Assembly: GCA_018824765.1 (NCBI GenBank)
Contig: JAHJFW010000036.1
Span: 1-9,656, forward strand
Direction: 5' to 3'
Length of the DNA: 9,656 nucleotides
DNA from: Patescibacteria group bacterium
GTDB taxonomy: Bacteria > Patescibacteriota > Patescibacteriia > 2-12-FULL-60-25
The notes beneath the pieces are model-generated. The model was not told where the DNA came from, searched no databases, and saw only the letters and a list, made by a program, of their open reading frames with translations. Each line of letters starts with the position of its first letter. Position 1 is the first letter of the stretch. Of the stretch, positions 6,030 to 9,656 are shown piece after piece. A program made the translations under genes and the position numbers.

Positions 6030-6299
6030 TCAACGCGCGCTTCCGGCCACGAGCCTAAGACTTTCTTCCGGGTTCACCGGCATGTCGAGCGACGGCAGGA
6101 GGCGCAATGCGCACTCACACTGCTCATCGCTTAGATTCAGGAGATCCGCCGCATCGCGCAGGATCAATCCTTCGAAACCATAGCGTTTTGATCGCATGAT
6201 GAGCGCCATTTGGCCCAGCAGCGTCTCGCTCGACAGCCTGCCAAGCGGCCGCTCGCAAAAAATGCGGAAAAGCTTCTGTTGGATCGTCACGTTTTCCAT
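6030..6299 (-). CDS. Small unrecognised protein, 89 residues
   Basis: I do not recognise this protein. It is soluble, with no signal peptide or membrane segment, and appears mostly helical. It has two cysteines in the segment SDEQCECALRLL and one near the N-terminus (FRIFCERP). Three things support a real gene: a TTGACA-type promoter upstream, a Shine-Dalgarno (GGAG, 6306-6309) six bases before the ATG at 6299, and an intrinsic terminator just after the stop. An in-frame ATG at 6311 would add four residues (METS), but the GGAG would then lie inside the coding region and nothing like it precedes 6311, so 6299 is preferred. It is the only start in the window with a clear Shine-Dalgarno, and it lies beside a repeat cluster, which together hint at a separate origin. 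A small regulator is possible, but no DNA-binding motif is convincing. Confidence 0.6.
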   Translation of the reverse strand: MENVTIQQKLFRIFCERPLGRLSSETLLGQMALIMRSKRYGFEGLILRDAADLLNLSDEQCECALRLLPSLDMPVNPEESLRLVAGSAR

Positions 6300-6328
6300 A
6301 GAAGTCTCCATTAGAAAGATCTATTGTC

Positions 6329-6357
6329 AGATTGGCAAAATATACGATCTTTGTCAA
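6329..6357 (-). promoter_or_regulatory. Promoter of the small gene (TTGACA, TG-extended -10)
   Basis: On the minus strand a perfect TTGACA (6352-6357) is followed, at 17-nt spacing, by CAATCT (6329-6334) preceded by TGC. The -10 is weak (2 of 6), but the two matches are the key A at position 2 and T at position 6, and the TG extension helps. Predicted start near 6322, about 23 nt before the ATG at 6299, with the GGAG between. A nearby TATATT (6339-6344) lacks a suitable -35. Confidence 0.45.
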
Positions 6358-6370
6358 GGAAGCGCGCCGT

Positions 6371-6465
6371 GCCTGGTACCACGGTACCTGGTACAAAAGG
6401 GACAGGTGTGATTTCCGGTACCTTTCCGGTACCTGGTACCTTTGTGGATAAAGGTACCAGGTACC
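6371..6465. repeat. REP-like cluster of GGTACC palindromes
   Basis: Seven GGTACC hexamers start at 6375, 6383, 6417, 6428, 6435, 6453 and 6460, with an eighth near-copy at 6390. A perfect inverted repeat has 16-bp arms (6428-6443 and 6450-6465) around a 6-nt loop. An 11-bp unit, TTTCCGGTACC, is tandemly doubled at 6412-6433. The layout and the AAAAGGGACAGGTGTG stretch inside it recall REP or BIME elements mobilised by REP-associated (Y1-type) transposases; that link is from memory. No transposase gene is present here, so this would be a non-autonomous copy. No T-run follows, so a terminator role for dnaE is not supported. Confidence 0.8.
6443..6451 (-). promoter_or_regulatory. DnaA box, perfect match, in the loop of the GGTACC palindrome
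   Basis: The minus strand reads TTATCCACA, identical to the consensus DnaA box. It spans the loop and the top of the stem of the inverted repeat at 6428-6465. A second copy lies 24 bp away in the same orientation. Binding by DnaA is inferred from the match alone. Confidence 0.5.
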
Positions 6466-6466
6466 A

Positions 6467-6475
6467 TGTGGATAA
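6467..6475 (-). promoter_or_regulatory. Second DnaA box, perfect match
   Basis: The minus strand again reads TTATCCACA, just outside the GGTACC palindrome and 24 bp from the first copy. Each box is followed on the minus strand by one or two bases and then GGTACC-N-GGTACC, so box and palindrome repeat as one composite unit. Confidence 0.5.
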
Positions 6476-6526
6476 GTCGTTTACCTAATGCCGACTACTG
6501 GCTATCAGATACACGTCTCTCCCCCA

Positions 6527-9500
6527 TCAACCGCCCAATTTCACCGTATCTTTGCCTAAAAAGCTCTCAAGTTCTCTGACAAAAATATCGCTAAACTCCA
6601 CCCTTGAAGTCGATTTTACGCGCCGCGTTCCGTTTTCATCTTCAATTTCAAAAAACACGGGGTAACGGCCGGGGTGCGCATCCAGCACGCGACGCAACTG
6701 CAAGAGCAGGCTGTCGGGCAACTTGGCCCTTATTGTTAAAGTTACGGCGTTTCCGGTTGACGCCGACACAAGCTGTGCTTCCGCGATTTTTTGCCCATCC
6801 TCCGAAAAATCCGGCTCACTCCCAAAAACGGCCACTTCATCAATGCTTTCGGATGTGACTTCAAATGCTGTTTCAGCTATAAAACTTACCTTGCCGTCCT
6901 TATCCGAAACGCGGCCACTGACAACCAAAATCTTGTCCGCTTCCCAAATCTCAGGCTTGTCTCGCAACACGCGCGGAAAAACCACGACCTCAATCTCGCC
7001 CTCGCCGTCATCGAGCCTTGCGAAAGCCATGGGCTCATTCTTTTTGGTAAGTATCTTTTTTGCCAGCGTGACCACTCCGCCAATTCGTAATTTTTTTGCC
7101 TGTTTTTTCTCGACGGCTTTTGCAATCGGCGTTAATAAACCTGCGAGGCGCTCCCCATATTCCTTGAAGGGGTGCTCGGAAACATACAATCCCAACAGCT
7201 CTTTCTCCCAAGCCAACAGGTCGCGGCGTGCCGCCGGCGGCGTAGGTTTCAACTTAAACGGAGCTTTTCCTCCTTCTGAGGGCGACGAGGCAAACAGGTT
7301 TACCTGGCCAGTCGAAGCTTCAAGCTGGATCGTGCGATGGTAATCCAAAATTGCCTCAATATTGAAAAAAAGTTCATTGCGGTCTCCGAAACGGTCCAGC
7401 GCACCGGATCGAATCAAGCATTCCAGCGACTTGCGGTTTATCGATTTTCCGGGAACGCGCGAGATGAAATCCGCCAAATCTTTATAAGCACCATTCTTTT
7501 TGCGCTCGCGCACCATCGCCTCCACTACGTCTTGCCCCAAACCTTTAATCGCCTGCAAGCCGAAACGAATCTTGTTCGTGCCTTTAACTACGGAAAAGCC
7601 GGCAAAAGATTCGTTGATGTCCGGCGGCAAAACTTCCAAGCCGATACGGCGGCACTCTTCAACTTCAATGGTGATACGATCCAGATTCTGCGAATCGGAA
7701 TTCAAAAGAGCGGCCATAAAACATTCCGGCCAATGCGCTTTCAGATACGCGGTCTGATATGCGATCACGGCATAGCAGGCGGCGTGCGATTTGTTGAACC
7801 CGTATGCGGCGAACTCCTCAAACTGGTTGAAAATCTCCTCTGCAATATTCCACTCCACGCCGTTCCTTACAGACCCTTCTATAAACTTCACGCGCATCTC
7901 CGCCATGAGCTTGGCGATTTTTTTACCCATGGCTTTACGCAAAGTGTCGGCTTCACCGCCGGTAAATCCGGCCATATCCTTCGAAACTTGCATGACCTGT
8001 TCCTGATACACGGGAATGCCATATGTATTTTTCAGCGCATTTTCCAGCAGGGGATGCGCGTATGAAATTTTTTCGCGGCCGTGTTTGCGGGCGATAAACG
8101 ACTCTATAAATTGCATCGGCCCGGGACGGTATAACGCGACCATGGCGATGATGTCTTCAATCTGCGACGGCCTTAATTCTTTGATGTGTTTTTTCATGCC
8201 GTCGGATTCCAGCTGAAATACGCCCGTAGTCTCGCCGCGGCCAAAAAGCTCGAATGTTTTTTCGTCATCCAATGGAAGCGCATCGATATCAACCTCGACG
8301 CCATGGACCGCCTCCATGATTTCCAAACAGTCGCGGATGATTGTGAGGTTCGACAAACCGAGAAAATCCATCTTCAATAAACCGCTCGCTTCTGCGCTGT
8401 GCAAGGAGTATTGGATCACCTGCTCCACGTCTCCGCCTTGCGCTTTTTGGAGCGGCGCCAATTCCACGAGCGGCTGCGGCGCGATCACTATGCCGCAAGC
8501 GTGCTGGGACGCATGGCGCGCAGTCCCTTCGAGTTTAATCGCCAAATCAATCAACTGCCTGACACGCGGATCATCATTATAGAGCGCCTTAAGTTCCGGA
8601 TTTTCCTTGATTGATTTTGCCAAGGGGATGTGCCGGCCTTGCACCGGCGGCGGCACGGCTTTTGCGACGCGATCCACTTCTTGAAAGGTCCAACCGAGCA
8701 CGCGCCCGACATCGCGCACTGCGGCGCGCGCGGCCATGGTTCCGAAAGTGATTATGCCCGCAACACGGTCGCGCCCGTATTTCGCGCTCACATATTCAAT
8801 CACATCCTTGCGCTTCACATCGTCAAAATCCATATCAATATCAGGCATAGAAATACGGTCGGGATTCAGGAAGCGCTCGAAAAGCAGGCCGTACGACAGC
8901 GGGTCAAGGTTCGTTACTTTCAGCGCATACGAGGCAATGGAGCCGGCGGCTGATCCGCGGCCCGGACCCACGACCACGCCATTCTCTTTCGCCCACTTCA
9001 CATAATCATGGACGATCAAGAAATAAGCGGCAAAGCCCATGCGCTCGATGGTTTTCAATTCAAAGTCCAAACGCTCCGTCGCTTCAGGCGAGGCGCCATC
9101 CGGGTAGCGCTCTTTCATTCCCTGTTCGCAAAGTTCGCGCAAATAACCGTCAGCCGTTTTTCCATCCGGCACTTCGATGGTCGGCAAAAGATTCCTGCCC
9201 AGTTCAAGTTTGGCAGTACAGCGGTCAGCAATCAGGCGCGTGTTTGCAATCGCTTCAGGCGTATCACGGAACGCTTCGACCATAACTTCCGGTGGCGTCA
9301 AGGAATGGTCTGTTCCGGACATTGAATAACGGTTGACGTCGGACAGCAGCTTGCCGTCGTGGATGCACTGCAAAGCATCTTGCGCATCAGCGTCTGACGC
9401 GTTGATGTAGTGGACATCTTTAGTCGCAACCAACGGCGCGCCGGTTTTTTTCGACAACTCAATAAGCAGATTATTAACTTCGTTTTGCGTAGGCGATTCC

Positions 9501-9656
9501 GGATGATGGACGATTTCGAGAAAAAAATTATCCGGCCCGAAAATTTCTTGGAATTCGCTGACCAGCCGCGCGGCTTTGTCTTCATCATGCATTTTCAACG
9601 CCGTCGGAATTTCTCCGCGCAAACAACCGGAAAGCGCGATCAAGCCCTTGCCATAA
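6527..9656 (-). CDS. dnaE: DNA polymerase III alpha subunit, N-terminus beyond the window edge
   Basis: Catalytic subunit of the replicative polymerase. About 1042 residues are visible; the frame stays open to the right edge (YGKGLIALSGC), so most of the N-terminal PHP domain is missing. Numbering from the TTG at 9643: the PHP remainder has ATKDVHYI with D76 and H78, the histidine that E. coli lacks, which suggests a metal-binding PHP domain of the Thermus type. The catalytic aspartates are D268 and D270 in MPDIDMDF and D426 in LLKMDFLGL. Also visible are GPGRGSAAGS (227-236), RHASQHACGIVIAP (376-389) and YGFNKSHAACYA (614-625). The helix-hairpin-helix region (about 670-770) is followed by a clamp-binding pentapeptide QVNLF (780-784), an OB fold (about 852-930) and a C-terminal domain. 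No intein or frameshift is seen. The promoter lies outside the window. Confidence 0.98.
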   Translation of the reverse strand, partial: YGKGLIALSGCLRGEIPTALKMHDEDKAARLVSEFQEIFGPDNFFLEIVHHPESPTQNEVNNLLIELSKKTGAPLVATKDVHYINASDADAQDALQCIHDGKLLSDVNRYSMSGTDHSLTPPEVMVEAFRDTPEAIANTRLIADRCTAKLELGRNLLPTIEVPDGKTADGYLRELCEQGMKERYPDGASPEATERLDFELKTIERMGFAAYFLIVHDYVKWAKENGVVVGPGRGSAAGSIASYALKVTNLDPLSYGLLFERFLNPDRISMPDIDMDFDDVKRKDVIEYVSAKYGRDRVAGIITFGTMAARAAVRDVGRVLGWTFQEVDRVAKAVPPPVQGRHIPLAKSIKENPELKALYNDDPRVRQLIDLAIKLEGTARHASQHACGIVIAPQPLVELAPLQKAQGGDVEQVIQYSLHSAEASGLLKMDFLGLSNLTIIRDCLEIMEAVHGVEVDIDALPLDDEKTFELFGRGETTGVFQLESDGMKKHIKELRPSQIEDIIAMVALYRPGPMQFIESFIARKHGREKISYAHPLLENALKNTYGIPVYQEQVMQVSKDMAGFTGGEADTLRKAMGKKIAKLMAEMRVKFIEGSVRNGVEWNIAEEIFNQFEEFAAYGFNKSHAACYAVIAYQTAYLKAHWPECFMAALLNSDSQNLDRITIEVEECRRIGLEVLPPDINESFAGFSVVKGTNKIRFGLQAIKGLGQDVVEAMVRERKKNGAYKDLADFISRVPGKSINRKSLECLIRSGALDRFGDRNELFFNIEAILDYHRTIQLEASTGQVNLFASSPSEGGKAPFKLKPTPPAARRDLLAWEKELLGLYVSEHPFKEYGERLAGLLTPIAKAVEKKQAKKLRIGGVVTLAKKILTKKNEPMAFARLDDGEGEIEVVVFPRVLRDKPEIWEADKILVVSGRVSDKDGKVSFIAETAFEVTSESIDEVAVFGSEPDFSEDGQKIAEAQLVSASTGNAVTLTIRAKLPDSLLLQLRRVLDAHPGRYPVFFEIEDENGTRRVKSTSRVEFSDIFVRELESFLGKDTVKLGG

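Noticed and set aside
6371..6475. CRISPR array or complete replication origin
   Set aside because: Repeats are too short, overlapping and palindromic, with no spacers of regular length. Only two DnaA boxes and no AT-rich unwinding region or dnaA/dnaN gene are seen, and gene strand does not switch.
6723..8065. Plus-strand open frames of 206 and 242 codons inside dnaE
   Set aside because: Antisense to a well-conserved polymerase frame; no domain or start signal seen.
221..9656. Alternative genetic code with TGA as glycine
   Set aside because: TGA ends dnaE, the small gene and the GGDEF gene at positions that fit the expected protein ends, and no in-frame TGA is needed inside any gene.

Overview
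The window looks like a stretch of chromosome from a small-genome bacterium, most likely a member of the Patescibacteria (Candidate Phyla Radiation). This is an inference. It rests on a threonyl-tRNA synthetase without its N-terminal TGS domain, on a single-pass envelope protein resembling the 'baseplate J-like' hypothetical proteins of that group, on mostly missing Shine-Dalgarno sequences, and on short intergenic regions packed with low-complexity repeats. All five genes lie on the minus strand and use the standard bacterial stop codons; TGA ends three of them, so there is no sign of TGA recoding.

From the right edge, in the direction of transcription: dnaE (6527-9656), replicative DNA polymerase III alpha, lacking only its extreme N-terminus at the edge. 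Next is a repeat-rich gap (6366-6475) with seven GGTACC hexamers, a 16-bp-arm inverted repeat and two perfect DnaA boxes. Then comes a small unrecognised gene (6030-6299) with its own promoter, Shine-Dalgarno and terminator; then a 784-residue cytoplasmic protein with two GGDEF-like domains (3585-5939); then a single-pass membrane protein (2225-3433); then thrS (221-1993). The left edge (1-220) is non-coding and made of heptad repeats and a perfect 50-bp palindrome.

The genes do not look like one operon. Terminators lie between the small gene and the GGDEF gene, and between the membrane-protein gene and thrS. Separate promoter candidates precede the small gene, the GGDEF gene and the membrane-protein gene. 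dnaE and thrS are housekeeping genes. The GGDEF protein and the membrane protein are the accessory part, and nothing in the sequence shows that they work together.

The most unusual features are the paired GGDEF domains with complementary losses of active-site residues, the 7-nt periodicity of most low-complexity intergenic DNA, two spacerless perfect palindromes of 50 and 52 bp on either side of thrS, and DnaA boxes built into a GGTACC palindrome cluster downstream of dnaE. No CRISPR array, transposase, rRNA or complete tRNA is visible. No gap between genes exceeds 300 bases.
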